64,000 nucleotides of DNA from JAHDFB01 sp965658745 (GTDB lineage: Bacteria; Bacteroidota; Bacteroidia; Chitinophagales; Saprospiraceae). Under the pieces are notes generated by a model. The model was not told the DNA's origin, ran no database searches, and was given only the letters and a program-made list of their open reading frames with translations. The translations under genes were made by a program, and so were the position numbers. Below, piece after piece: positions 37,359-46,058 of the stretch. The DNA is taken from positions 1 to 64,000 of the forward strand of contig CBFHTK010000005.1 in assembly GCA_965658745.1 (NCBI GenBank), in the 5' to 3' direction. Numbering within the stretch: the first letter of the stretch is position 1; every line of letters starts with the position of its first letter.

Positions 37359-38348
37359 CTATTTCACGACTTCATCAAAACGTTCAAATCTAAATCTCTT
37401 GTTTTTTTGCTCAATCGTAATCCAAGCGGCATTTGAATCGTGTACAAATTTAAAAGGGGCTTTTGGGTCAAAATCCGGAGTTAGCCGATAACTATGCGTA
37501 AAGGTCTTTACTCCGTTTTTGTCCAATTTCGTGACAATAGCTTTATTTTCCTGTAGAATTTCATCTAGCTTAAAGTAAGCGTGATCTCCAACTCCTCCTA
37601 ACAGATACATATTCTCAGAAGGCTGGAATTCATCTTTCATTATTGATGTTGGAGTGGGTTTCTTAAAAAAGTATGAAACTATTTTCTTGAGAGATTTATC
37701 AGTGACGATGTTTGCACCTGATGGAGTAAATTCGTAAGAGTCATCATCAGTCCCATAAAATACATTAGCTAAAGGAGATGCCGTGAGTGGGCTCTTCCTC
37801 TTTAGTCGCTTTCGCTCAAAAGAAGATTTCATACCAGCTAATATAGCGTCAAATACAAAACGAGAACAATTTGATGCATCTTTCCCAAAAGGGTTATACT
37901 TGATAGAACCTTTGGCGTTCATGGTGCTAATGAAATTGAAGCAACTATCAAAATCGATATTCTGATTTAGACTGACAAACATGGAATCTCCTCCGTGCGT
38001 TTTCTCGGGATGTTGAAATATATGTTCAAAAAGAGCAATCTTATCAACGATAAACCCATCTTCATCAAATACTACAGTGTAATCAAATGCCACGTCTGGG
38101 TCAGTCTTGACCATTCTAGTTCTTCCATATCCAAAAGGCGTTATATATCGGCCAAAGTCTGCGTAATGTATTACACCAGTAGCTTTATTAATCAGTGCCA
38201 TAGCAGAATGTCCAACGCAAATCTTGCCCTCGTTCACCATCCCCAACCATTCCATAGGTTTTCTGTACCATGCAGGGATCATTGAAACAAATTCTTCTGG
38301 ATATGCAAGTATTACTATTGCTCCTGTAGCATCTTGAACTGACATCAA
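37359..38348 (-). CDS. DUF6695-like protein with permuted papain-like features
   Basis: The 329-residue protein has no signal peptide. Residues ~45-75 read VGHSAMALINKATGVIHYADFGRYITPFGYGRTR, and ~160-175 DASNCSRFVFDAIL. A His early (GHSAM) and a Cys later (NCSRF) is the order in circularly permuted NlpC/P60-LRAT-YiiX cysteine enzymes. I recall this layout from Bacteroidota DUF6695, an assignment from memory. The substrate is unknown: amide or ester cleavage of lipid or peptide is possible. Its ATG overlaps the end of the prenyl synthase gene by 4 bp, so the two are translated together. Confidence 0.65.
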   Translation of the reverse strand: MMSVQDATGAIVILAYPEEFVSMIPAWYRKPMEWLGMVNEGKICVGHSAMALINKATGVIHYADFGRYITPFGYGRTRMVKTDPDVAFDYTVVFDEDGFIVDKIALFEHIFQHPEKTHGGDSMFVSLNQNIDFDSCFNFISTMNAKGSIKYNPFGKDASNCSRFVFDAILAGMKSSFERKRLKRKSPLTASPLANVFYGTDDDSYEFTPSGANIVTDKSLKKIVSYFFKKPTPTSIMKDEFQPSENMYLLGGVGDHAYFKLDEILQENKAIVTKLDKNGVKTFTHSYRLTPDFDPKAPFKFVHDSNAAWITIEQKNKRFRFERFDEVVK

Positions 38349-39340
38349 CTATTTCTATTCATCAACAAATCGCATAAATCTCTTAGCGGTTTTTTTGCTC
38401 CTTCAGAGACACTTACTGCCTCAAGGTGTGAAATTCCAAGATGATTATATGCCTCCATCAACTGGGTTGCATACTCTTGCACCACTAATTTTTCAAAAAT
38501 AGCTTTTACTGTGGATATTTTGATTTCCTCCTCCTCGAAAGTTTGTGGAATCTTGGCTGGATCGTAAAGTTCTAGCAAAATTTGCTTTTGCTCATCGTCT
38601 GCAAGTTCAAGTGCCTTGAGATAGAGATATGTCTTTTTATTTTGGAGAATATCTCCTCCAATCCTCTTTCCAAATGTCTTTGCGTCTCCAAATGTATCTA
38701 AGAGATCATCTTGCAATTGAAAAGCTATACCAACGTTCTCCCCAAATTTCTGAAGGTGTTCAACATCTTCCTTACTTGCTCCTGCCGTAATTGCAGCCAT
38801 CGACAAAGCACAGCCCAATAATACTGCTGTCTTGAGACGAATCATCTCTATGTATTCATCTATTGTAACATCAGTTCTCACCTCAAAATCCATATCGTAT
38901 TGCTGCCCGTAACATACACCAAGAGCATAGCGGTTGAAGCGCGAGAACAATTCTGGGATCAATTCTTTTTGATCCAAATTTGCTACAAACTCGTAAGCTT
39001 CAATCATCATTCCATCGCCTGATAGAATTGCTGTATTTGTTGAGTACTTCACATGAACTGATGGCTCCGCTCTGCGAGCGTCTGCATCATCAATGATATC
39101 GTCATGCATTAATGTAAAATTGTGAAACACCTCTATCGCCATCGCAATTTTGTAAGCATCTTCATTAAGGGGTGTAAAAAGTTCATGCGACATAAGCGCC
39201 ATGGCTGGTCTTGCTCTTTTACCTCCCAACTTCAACAAATAATTTATTGGTTCATATAGATTTTGAGGCTCCGTTTCATACATATTAGCATAAAGGTGTT
39301 TTTCAAACTGTTTACGTATTTCAGGAAAAGACTGTTGCAT
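38345..39340 (-). CDS. Polyprenyl (isoprenyl) diphosphate synthase
   Basis: The 331-residue trans-prenyltransferase has GGKRARPAMALMSHELF, the first Asp-rich motif LMHDDIIDDADARR and the second FQLQDDLLDTFGD, both binding Mg-diphosphate. The residues before the first motif (AIEVFHNFTLMHDD) are typical of Bacteroidota family members annotated as geranylgeranyl/farnesyl-type synthases. It makes C15-C40 chains for menaquinone, carotenoid or lipid-carrier synthesis; chain length cannot be read safely. It is the upstream partner of the overlapping DUF6695 gene. Confidence 0.9.
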   Translation of the reverse strand: MQQSFPEIRKQFEKHLYANMYETEPQNLYEPINYLLKLGGKRARPAMALMSHELFTPLNEDAYKIAMAIEVFHNFTLMHDDIIDDADARRAEPSVHVKYSTNTAILSGDGMMIEAYEFVANLDQKELIPELFSRFNRYALGVCYGQQYDMDFEVRTDVTIDEYIEMIRLKTAVLLGCALSMAAITAGASKEDVEHLQKFGENVGIAFQLQDDLLDTFGDAKTFGKRIGGDILQNKKTYLYLKALELADDEQKQILLELYDPAKIPQTFEEEEIKISTVKAIFEKLVVQEYATQLMEAYNHLGISHLEAVSVSEGAKKPLRDLCDLLMNRNS

Positions 39341-39474
39341 AAAATCGAATTAGTAATTTACGTTAACACACAAAATGTGAATAGCTGATTAGTATTTTGC
39401 TAGATTGAATCTTTGTGGAAACTTGGCAAAGATATTGTAATTTAGCATTTCACAATACCTTAAACCAATAGCAT

Positions 39475-41175
39475 ATGCGTATAATTTGTTCTTTAATTGG
39501 AATACTTTTTTTTCTGGTTAGTTGTACCCAAGATAAAAAAGCAACAATGATTATAACGGGAGGAGATATCTATACAGTTGATCCTTTACAACCATCAGTC
39601 GAAGCTGTAGCAGTCCTTGATGGCAGAATCTTAGCTATGGGAAATGAATCAGACGTCAATAAATACGCTGACGATAAAACAGAAATCATTGATGCCACCG
39701 GCTCTTTTGTAATGCCCGGATTTATTGAAGGCCATGGTCATTTTTCGGGTTTAGGAAAAAGCTTACAAGAACTAAATCTTTTGAAGACGACTAGTTGGGA
39801 TGAAATTGTAGAACTAGTTGAGGAAAAAGCGAGAGATGCTAAGCCAGGTGAGTGGATTACGGGAAGAGGATGGCATCAAGAAAAATGGTCAGCCTATCCT
39901 GGGCAAACATATTTCGGTTATCCCGACCATAAGAAACTAAGTGCCGTAAGTCCCGACAATCCCGTCATGCTAATTCATGCTAGCGGTCATGGACTATTTG
40001 CTAATGCAAAAGCTATGGAGATGGCACAGATCAATTTGGAAACATTGGATCCAGCAGGTGGTGCCGTTATTAGAAATGATCAAGGAGAAGCAATCGGTGT
40101 TTTTGAAGAACGAGCAATGGCAATGATCAGAGATGTGCATCAGGACTATCTAAATTCAATTGACCCAGGTGAACGAGAAGCGAAATGGGAAGAATCGATA
40201 GTTCTTGCTACCGAAGAGTGTCTACGAAAAGGTGTTACTTCATTTCAAGATGCGGGATCAAGCTTTGAAGAAATCGAGGCCTACACGGAGATGGCAAGGG
40301 ATGAAACTTTAGGTATTCGTCTATGGGCAATGATCAGAAGATCTTCAGAGGAGATGAAAGGTCGCCTAGCCTCAATCAGGACTGTAGATGCTGGAGATCA
40401 TTTCTTCACCTGCCGAGCAATCAAAACCGAAATTGATGGAGCTTTGGGCTCCTATGGAGCATGGTTACTAGAAAGCTATTCTGACAAACCTGATTTTGTG
40501 GGGCAGAACACAACTGAACTAAGTGAAGTCAAAGCCATTGGGAAACTAGCTGAAAAAAATGACATGCAACTATGTATACATACGATCGGTGATCGCGGAA
40601 ATCAAGAAATTTTGAATCTCATCGAGCAAGACTTCCCTCAATCTAGAGATAAACGATGGAGAATGGAACATGCTCAGCACTTGGCAGTTTCAGACATTCC
40701 TAGATTTGCAGAATTAGGCGTTATTGCAAGTATGCAAGCCATACATTGTACATCAGATTCACCTTTCGTGGTAGCTCGTTTAGGTGAAGAAAGAGCTAAA
40801 ACGGGAGCATATCCATGGAGAAGCCTACTTGACGCAGGTGCAGTTGTAACCAATGGTACAGATGCTCCAGTGGAAGATGTAGACCCAATAGCATCTTTTC
40901 ATGCAAGTGTTACTAGAAAACGTGCTGGAAACTCTGAGGCTTTCTTTCCTGAACAATCCATGACAAGAGAGGAGGCAATGTATAGTTATACGATGGCCAA
41001 TGCCTATGCTGCATTTGAAGAAGAAAGTAAAGGAAGTATTACTGTCGGTAAGTTAGCAGACTTCGTTATACTAGATCATAATATTGTAACATGTCCTGAA
41101 GATCAGATACTTGATACAAAAGTCTTATACACAATTCTCAACGGCAAAGTAGTCTTCGATGCAAAAGAGATTTAA
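39475..41175 (+). CDS. Amidohydrolase family lipoprotein (YtcJ-like)
   Basis: The N-terminus MRIICSLIGILFFLVSC is a lipoprotein signal with lipobox LVSC. The body is an amidohydrolase-3 (YtcJ) TIM barrel: MIITGGDIYTVDPLQPSVEAVAV, the metal site PGFIEGHGHF, then IKTEIDGALGSYGAWLL, LCIHTIGDRGN, RMEHAQHL and VTNGTDAPVEDVDP, ending with the beta-sandwich GSITVGKLADFVILD. The family hydrolyses N-acyl or formamide bonds with one or two metals. The lipid anchor would place it in the cell envelope. 566 residues is the usual length. It is divergent from the prenyl synthase gene. Confidence 0.88.
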   Translation: MRIICSLIGILFFLVSCTQDKKATMIITGGDIYTVDPLQPSVEAVAVLDGRILAMGNESDVNKYADDKTEIIDATGSFVMPGFIEGHGHFSGLGKSLQELNLLKTTSWDEIVELVEEKARDAKPGEWITGRGWHQEKWSAYPGQTYFGYPDHKKLSAVSPDNPVMLIHASGHGLFANAKAMEMAQINLETLDPAGGAVIRNDQGEAIGVFEERAMAMIRDVHQDYLNSIDPGEREAKWEESIVLATEECLRKGVTSFQDAGSSFEEIEAYTEMARDETLGIRLWAMIRRSSEEMKGRLASIRTVDAGDHFFTCRAIKTEIDGALGSYGAWLLESYSDKPDFVGQNTTELSEVKAIGKLAEKNDMQLCIHTIGDRGNQEILNLIEQDFPQSRDKRWRMEHAQHLAVSDIPRFAELGVIASMQAIHCTSDSPFVVARLGEERAKTGAYPWRSLLDAGAVVTNGTDAPVEDVDPIASFHASVTRKRAGNSEAFFPEQSMTREEAMYSYTMANAYAAFEEESKGSITVGKLADFVILDHNIVTCPEDQILDTKVLYTILNGKVVFDAKEI

Positions 41176-41288
41176 TCTTCTTTAAAATGAATCTGTTTCA
41201 TCTTTATCAACTCTCAATTTATTGAATAGAATGGAGTATTGACATATCAGATAGTTATTAAAGTTTGTATATCTTCGCTTTTTGAATC

Positions 41289-41362
41289 GGGGCCTTAGCT
41301 CAGTTGGCTAGAGCGTTTGACTGGCAGTCAAAAGGTCAGGGGTTCGACTCCCCTAGGCTCCA
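41289..41362 (+). tRNA. tRNA-Ala (GGC)
   Basis: The acceptor GGGGCCT/AGGCTCC pairs with one G:U, the anticodon stem TTTGA/TCAAA holds loop CTGGCAG with anticodon GGC at 41323-41325, and the T arm is GGTTCGACT. The discriminator is A; CCA is not encoded. A membrane protein gene starts 25 bp downstream and may share the transcript. Confidence 0.95.
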
Positions 41363-41387
41363 CTCTACAAACTTTAAAATTACTGCT

Positions 41388-41831
41388 ATGTATAACGGTA
41401 TTCTTCACGCACATTCGGGACTTCGATGGATTGCATTACTTCTACTGGTTCTAACAGTAGTCATTAGCTTGCTTAATTGGATTTCAAAAAAGCAAGATAT
41501 GTCCAAGACCGTAAGAGGAATTTTTAGAGCAAACACAATGTTTATTCATATTCAACTACTCCTTGGTTTAGTCCTACTTTTTATTAGTCCGAAAGCTAAT
41601 TTCTCGCCGGACTCATGGAGTAATGCAGCAGTTCGTTTCTACACAATGGAACATTCACTCATGATGATTATTGCTGTTGTTCTAGTAACTATTGGTGGAG
41701 CGAAAATGAAAAGGATAGAAAACTACACAGGAAAGTATAAAACCATGTTAATCTATAATGCAATTGCATTATTATTAATTCTTGCAATGATTCCTTGGCC
41801 TTTTAGAGGATTAGGTGCAGGTTGGTTTTAA
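41388..41831 (+). CDS. Small four-helix membrane protein, Bacteroidota cytochrome-b-like family
   Basis: The start is ATG 41388 (MYNGILHAHSGLRWIALLLLV); an upstream extension in the same frame runs through the tRNA-Ala gene and is discarded. The 147-residue protein has four hydrophobic helices and conserved histidines in AHSGLRW, FIHIQLLLGL and YTMEHSLMMI, and ends IPWPFRGLGAGWF. I recall similar proteins named cytochrome b-like in Bacteroidota; heme binding is plausible from the histidines but not shown. It is convergent with glgB, 17 bp away. Confidence 0.7.
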   Translation: MYNGILHAHSGLRWIALLLLVLTVVISLLNWISKKQDMSKTVRGIFRANTMFIHIQLLLGLVLLFISPKANFSPDSWSNAAVRFYTMEHSLMMIIAVVLVTIGGAKMKRIENYTGKYKTMLIYNAIALLLILAMIPWPFRGLGAGWF

Positions 41832-41848
41832 ACTGAAGCATATTTACT

Positions 41849-43756
41849 TTACTTTGATTGCTTGAACATCAAAAGGGCAAGTGGTGCAAGTTTAATTTCC
41901 ATTGAATTGTCTCTGTGTTGCCATTCGATAGGGTCTGATTTGTATTTAGCTACGTCAGAATAGTTGCTCCCAAAGAATCTCTCTTCGTCTGAATCAAAGA
42001 TCTTTTTGTAATTACCTTTAGTTGGCAAGCCAATACGATAAACTTCACGTGCCACTTCTGTAAGATTTGCAACGCAGACTAATGTGTCTTTTGGATCTTT
42101 TGTCTTACGCATGAAGACCATCACTGAGTTTTCTGAATCAGAAAAATCAATCCATTCCCAACCATCAATTGAATAATTGAATTTATGCAAAGCGGGTTCC
42201 GAACGATATAGTCGATTTAGTTCTTTGATTAATAACTGGGTGCCTTTGTGAGGTTTGAACTCCAACAAGTGCCAATCCAAGCTGGATTCAAAATCCCACT
42301 CGCTTGTTTGACCAAAGTCATTACCCATGAATAGCAATTTGGATCCAGGATGTGCAAACATCAAGCTATAAAGCAATCTTAAGTTTGCAAATTTTTGCCA
42401 CTCATCCCCTGGCATCCTATAGACAATCGAATTCTTGCCATGTACCACTTCATCATGTGAAAGTGGCAACATAAAATTCTCCGTGAACGCATAAGCAAGG
42501 GAAAATGTAATATTGTTCTGATGATACTTTCTGTAAATCGTTTCTTTTTGAAAATACTGGAGCGAATCGTGCATCCAGCCCATCATCCATTTCATACCAA
42601 AACCCAAGCCACCCATCCAGGTAGGCTTACTCACCATAGGAAAGGAAGTAGACTCTTCTGCAATCGTTTGAATTCCTGGAAAGAAACCATATACTGCCTC
42701 ATTGAAGTCTTTAAGAAATGAAACAGCGGCTAGATTTTCTCTTCCACCAAACTCATTTGGCTCCCATTCTCCATCTTCTCGTGAGTAATCGAGATAAAGC
42801 ATTGATGCGACTGCATCAACGCGAAGTCCATCTAGATGATACTCTTGCAACCAAAATACCGCACTTGAAATAAGAAAAGAGCGGACTTCATTACGTTCAA
42901 AGTTAAATATCAAACTTTTCCAATCTGGATGATATCCCTTTCTGATGTCTGGGTGTTCGTAAAGATGCGTTCCGTCAAACTTAGCAAGCGAAAATTCATC
43001 TGAAGGAAAATGGGCTGGCACCCAATCTAAAATAACACCAATTCCAGCTTGATGCAATCGGTCTATCAAATATTTGAAGTCATTTGGCTCACCGTGCCTT
43101 GAGGTAGGAGCAAAATAGCCTGAAACTTGATAACCCCAACTTGGCTCATACGGATATTCAGTAAGAGGCATAAATTCAACGTGCGTATACCCCATAAAAG
43201 AAAGGTATTCACAAAGCTGATCAGCCATTTCACCGTAGCTAAGGGATTCTTGCGATTGTGTTCGCTTCCATGAGCCAAAATGCATCTCGTATACGCTAAA
43301 AGGTGCATCTAGAGCATTCTTATCTGAACGAATTTCCATCCAGTTTTTATCATCCCAACTATACGATCGATCAAAAGTAATTGACGCAGTATAAGGCGGA
43401 GTTTCTGCCCACCTTGCATAAGGATCAGCCTTGTCTACTGAGTTTCCATCCAAACTCGAAAAGACTCGGTACTTGTATGCCTCACCATTTGTAATACCTG
43501 GAATAAAACCTTCCCAAATACCAGAAGAATCCCACCTAACTTGTAACACATGCGCATTTCCATCCCAGTGATTCCAATTACCTATCACGGATACTTTGGA
43601 AGCTCCTGGTGCCCAAACTGCAAAATAACAACCTTCTACACCGTCAATTTCGGTAATATGAGAACCAAATTTCTCAAACAGTTTGAAATGCTTTCCAGAT
43701 TTAAAAAGATCAATATCAAATTCTGAAAATAAGCTAAATGATTGTACTGGAGCCAT
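41849..43756 (-). CDS. glgB: 1,4-alpha-glucan branching enzyme
   Basis: The 635-residue GH13 enzyme has an N-terminal CBM48 module (YFAVWAPGASKVSVIGNWNHWDG) and a TIM barrel with DWVPAHFPSDEFSLAKFDGTHLYEH, the nucleophile in DGLRVDAVASMLYLDYSR, the general acid in TIAEESTSFP and the third acid in PLSHDEVVHGK. The C-terminal beta domain follows. It introduces alpha-1,6 branches in glycogen. No other glg gene is in the window, so it stands alone on the minus strand, flanked by a 302-bp gap (43757-44058) in which I see no gene or clear signal. Confidence 0.96.
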   Translation of the reverse strand: MAPVQSFSLFSEFDIDLFKSGKHFKLFEKFGSHITEIDGVEGCYFAVWAPGASKVSVIGNWNHWDGNAHVLQVRWDSSGIWEGFIPGITNGEAYKYRVFSSLDGNSVDKADPYARWAETPPYTASITFDRSYSWDDKNWMEIRSDKNALDAPFSVYEMHFGSWKRTQSQESLSYGEMADQLCEYLSFMGYTHVEFMPLTEYPYEPSWGYQVSGYFAPTSRHGEPNDFKYLIDRLHQAGIGVILDWVPAHFPSDEFSLAKFDGTHLYEHPDIRKGYHPDWKSLIFNFERNEVRSFLISSAVFWLQEYHLDGLRVDAVASMLYLDYSREDGEWEPNEFGGRENLAAVSFLKDFNEAVYGFFPGIQTIAEESTSFPMVSKPTWMGGLGFGMKWMMGWMHDSLQYFQKETIYRKYHQNNITFSLAYAFTENFMLPLSHDEVVHGKNSIVYRMPGDEWQKFANLRLLYSLMFAHPGSKLLFMGNDFGQTSEWDFESSLDWHLLEFKPHKGTQLLIKELNRLYRSEPALHKFNYSIDGWEWIDFSDSENSVMVFMRKTKDPKDTLVCVANLTEVAREVYRIGLPTKGNYKKIFDSDEERFFGSNYSDVAKYKSDPIEWQHRDNSMEIKLAPLALLMFKQSK

Positions 43757-44058
43757 GAAAAATATTTGTATCGCAAGATACTGTTTTTTCTAAAAAGGAT
43801 TTATCATTCTCTTCTGTCATGACAATATCTATGGACAAGCCCTGCACTACAAACTGCATTTTGGAAAACAATCCTGAACAAAAAGTGAATATAAACGTCT
43901 GTGCTTAGGTTACTTCAAGACGGATGTACAGTTTAAAGCAGCTTACGCCAAAAAGCAATAATAAGACATCATTATTATAAGTGAATATCTTTTCTGCTAA
44001 CTGTTGATGCTCCTAAAACATATGAGTAGATTTGCTTTTAATATTAATATAACCGAGT

Positions 44059-45492
44059 ATGAACTTTAAGTTACTTACATTTTATTTAATAATTGTATTG
44101 TTCGTTGCATGTACACCCCAAACAACGAAGGAAGTTGTTGAAGTCGTGAAAGAAAGTACACCGACATTAACTCCAGAAGAGAAAATGTGTAGAACTTTCT
44201 CTCAACTCGGTAATCGAAGCGAAGAAGCACTTACCGCTTTTGTTCTGTATAAGGATCAGGTCAAAATGGGCAACTTTGAAGAAGCATACCCACTTTGGAA
44301 ACAGGCCTTTAGTTTAGCTCCTAAGGCTGACGGAAGGAAGACTTACCATTATGACGACGGTGTCAAAATTTACGCACACATGTATAACAAAGCTACTTCA
44401 GAGGAAGAAAAGACCATGTGGGTAGATTCAGTCAAATACCTATACAACAGAAGAAAAATGTGCTATGGAGACGAAGCTGTTCTTTCTGCTAGAGAAGGTT
44501 TTGACATGTACTATACTTTCAAGAAATCAGTTAGCGACAGTTACATCCTAGATCTATTCAAAGTAGCTTCTGATAGTCTTGATCAAGAAATACCTTATTA
44601 CGCAATTAATCCATTTTCAGCCATGCTGGTTAACATGATGGGAGATAAATCTATCGAATCGTCGGTTGCTAGTAAGTATGCGTTGAGACTATTGGATGCC
44701 ATCGAATATGGGAATGAGACTTGTGGAACAGAGTGTGAACCATGGAAAATCATCAATGGCTATGCTCCCGAGCGACTAGAAGCTTTAGAAGGTTATCCTG
44801 ATTTCTACCCATGTGAATACTACAGAGAAAAGTACTATCCTGAATTTTTAGTAAATAAAACTGATTGTGAAATCATAGAAAAAGTCGGAATTCGCTTGAG
44901 AAGAGGTGGTTGCTCATTGGAAGGTGAAGAATTACAAGCGATTTCTGAAGCTTACAAAGCAAACTGCAAATCAGTAAACACTATTGCAAAAGGACCTCTT
45001 TCAGAGGCTTATACTTTCTACAGAAATGGTGAATATGCAAACGCCATAGCAAAATTCGACGAATACCTCAGCACTGAAACAGACCTTGAGAAGAAAGCCA
45101 AAACTCAGCTAATAGTTGCTAAGATTTACTACAGGGATATCAAGAATTTCCCCAAAGCAAGAAAATATGCGCGTGAAGCTGCATCTAGTAAGCCAAATTG
45201 GGGTGAACCCTATATCCTAATAGGAAAACTATATGCGTCCTCAGGACCAATATGCGGTCCTGGAACCGGTTGGGACTCTCAGATTGTGACTTGGCCGGCT
45301 ATAGATAAATGGCAGTATGCAAGGAAAATTGACCCTTCAGTTGCTGGTGAAGCGAATAAATTAATTAATACTTACGCTAAATATATGCCTGCAATCGAAG
45401 AAGTCTTTAGCAGACCAAATGTAACAGAAGGCGGCCCATTCTACGTCGGTTGTTGGATAAAAGAAAACACAACCGTCAGAGCAGCAAAATAA
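44059..45492 (+). CDS. Outer-membrane-type lipoprotein with TPR-like helices
   Basis: MNFKLLTFYLIIVLFVAC is a lipoprotein signal (lipobox FVAC). The rest of the 477-residue protein is largely helical: EEAYPLWKQAFSLAPKADGRK and PLSEAYTFYRNGEYANAIAKFDEYLSTETDLEKKAKTQL ... FPKARKYAREAASSKPNWGEPYILIGKLYA read as TPR-like repeats at both ends. Many cysteines occur in the middle (CGTECEPW, YPCEYY, TDCEIIEKVG, GGCSLEGE), which could form disulfides in the periplasm. Such proteins usually scaffold envelope complexes; no specific role can be given. folB follows after 5 bp. Confidence 0.75.
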   Translation: MNFKLLTFYLIIVLFVACTPQTTKEVVEVVKESTPTLTPEEKMCRTFSQLGNRSEEALTAFVLYKDQVKMGNFEEAYPLWKQAFSLAPKADGRKTYHYDDGVKIYAHMYNKATSEEEKTMWVDSVKYLYNRRKMCYGDEAVLSAREGFDMYYTFKKSVSDSYILDLFKVASDSLDQEIPYYAINPFSAMLVNMMGDKSIESSVASKYALRLLDAIEYGNETCGTECEPWKIINGYAPERLEALEGYPDFYPCEYYREKYYPEFLVNKTDCEIIEKVGIRLRRGGCSLEGEELQAISEAYKANCKSVNTIAKGPLSEAYTFYRNGEYANAIAKFDEYLSTETDLEKKAKTQLIVAKIYYRDIKNFPKARKYAREAASSKPNWGEPYILIGKLYASSGPICGPGTGWDSQIVTWPAIDKWQYARKIDPSVAGEANKLINTYAKYMPAIEEVFSRPNVTEGGPFYVGCWIKENTTVRAAK

Positions 45493-45497
45493 CTATT

Positions 45498-45872
45498 ATG
45501 AATCCCAAATCAGCTGAAGATTATCAAATTGCGCTAGAAGGTATGAGTTTTCATGCGTATCATGGGGTCTATCCTGAAGAACAGAAAGTAGGAAGAACTT
45601 TCAAGGTTTCAGTATATCTAGATTGTGAGTTGTTTATCGACGGCAGCGATGAGCTAGGAGAAACATTCAACTATGAATGGATCTATGAAATTGTAAAACG
45701 TGAAATGGAAGAACCGAAAAAACTTCTGGAAACACTCATTTACAACATAAAAAAGAAAATACTAGCAAAAAGTGATATTGTCAAAGGCGGTCTGATAAGA
45801 ATTCAAAAAGAGGGCCTACCACTTGGAGGCAAAGTTGCTCGTAGCGCATTAGAACATCGCTTTTTGCGCTAA
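45498..45872 (+). CDS. folB: Dihydroneopterin aldolase
   Basis: I start at ATG 45498, 5 bp after the lipoprotein stop, giving 124 residues. It has IALEGMSFHAYHGVYPEEQKVGRTFKVSVYLD with the substrate-binding residues of FolB, then TFNYEWIYEIVKREM and the C-terminal LIRIQKEGLPLGGKVARSALE. It cleaves 7,8-dihydroneopterin to 6-hydroxymethyl-dihydropterin in folate synthesis. Upstream in-frame codons run into the lipoprotein gene and are not used. Confidence 0.93.
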   Translation: MNPKSAEDYQIALEGMSFHAYHGVYPEEQKVGRTFKVSVYLDCELFIDGSDELGETFNYEWIYEIVKREMEEPKKLLETLIYNIKKKILAKSDIVKGGLIRIQKEGLPLGGKVARSALEHRFLR

Positions 45873-46058
45873 CATATCCATTCTACTTTTCATCAAACTG
45901 AAGATGAATGATTTCACCAATCTTGTAACAATATCAAAATACCGTTTAAAATTGTTTTCGAATACCCTTTAATACTTCTGTAACATAATTCATGGCTCGA
46001 TTAGCATAATTTTATTTTTAAAAACCTAATTTTAGCCGAACGAAAAATCAGAAAGTAC

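Noticed and set aside
41304..41390. Extended N-terminus for the four-helix membrane protein
   Set aside because: The extension is the tRNA-Ala gene read as protein; homologue-like sequence begins at ATG 41388.
43900..43950. CAGCTTACGCC at ~43931 as another copy of the palindromic element
   Set aside because: Only 11 bases match and the rest diverges at once, so it may be chance.
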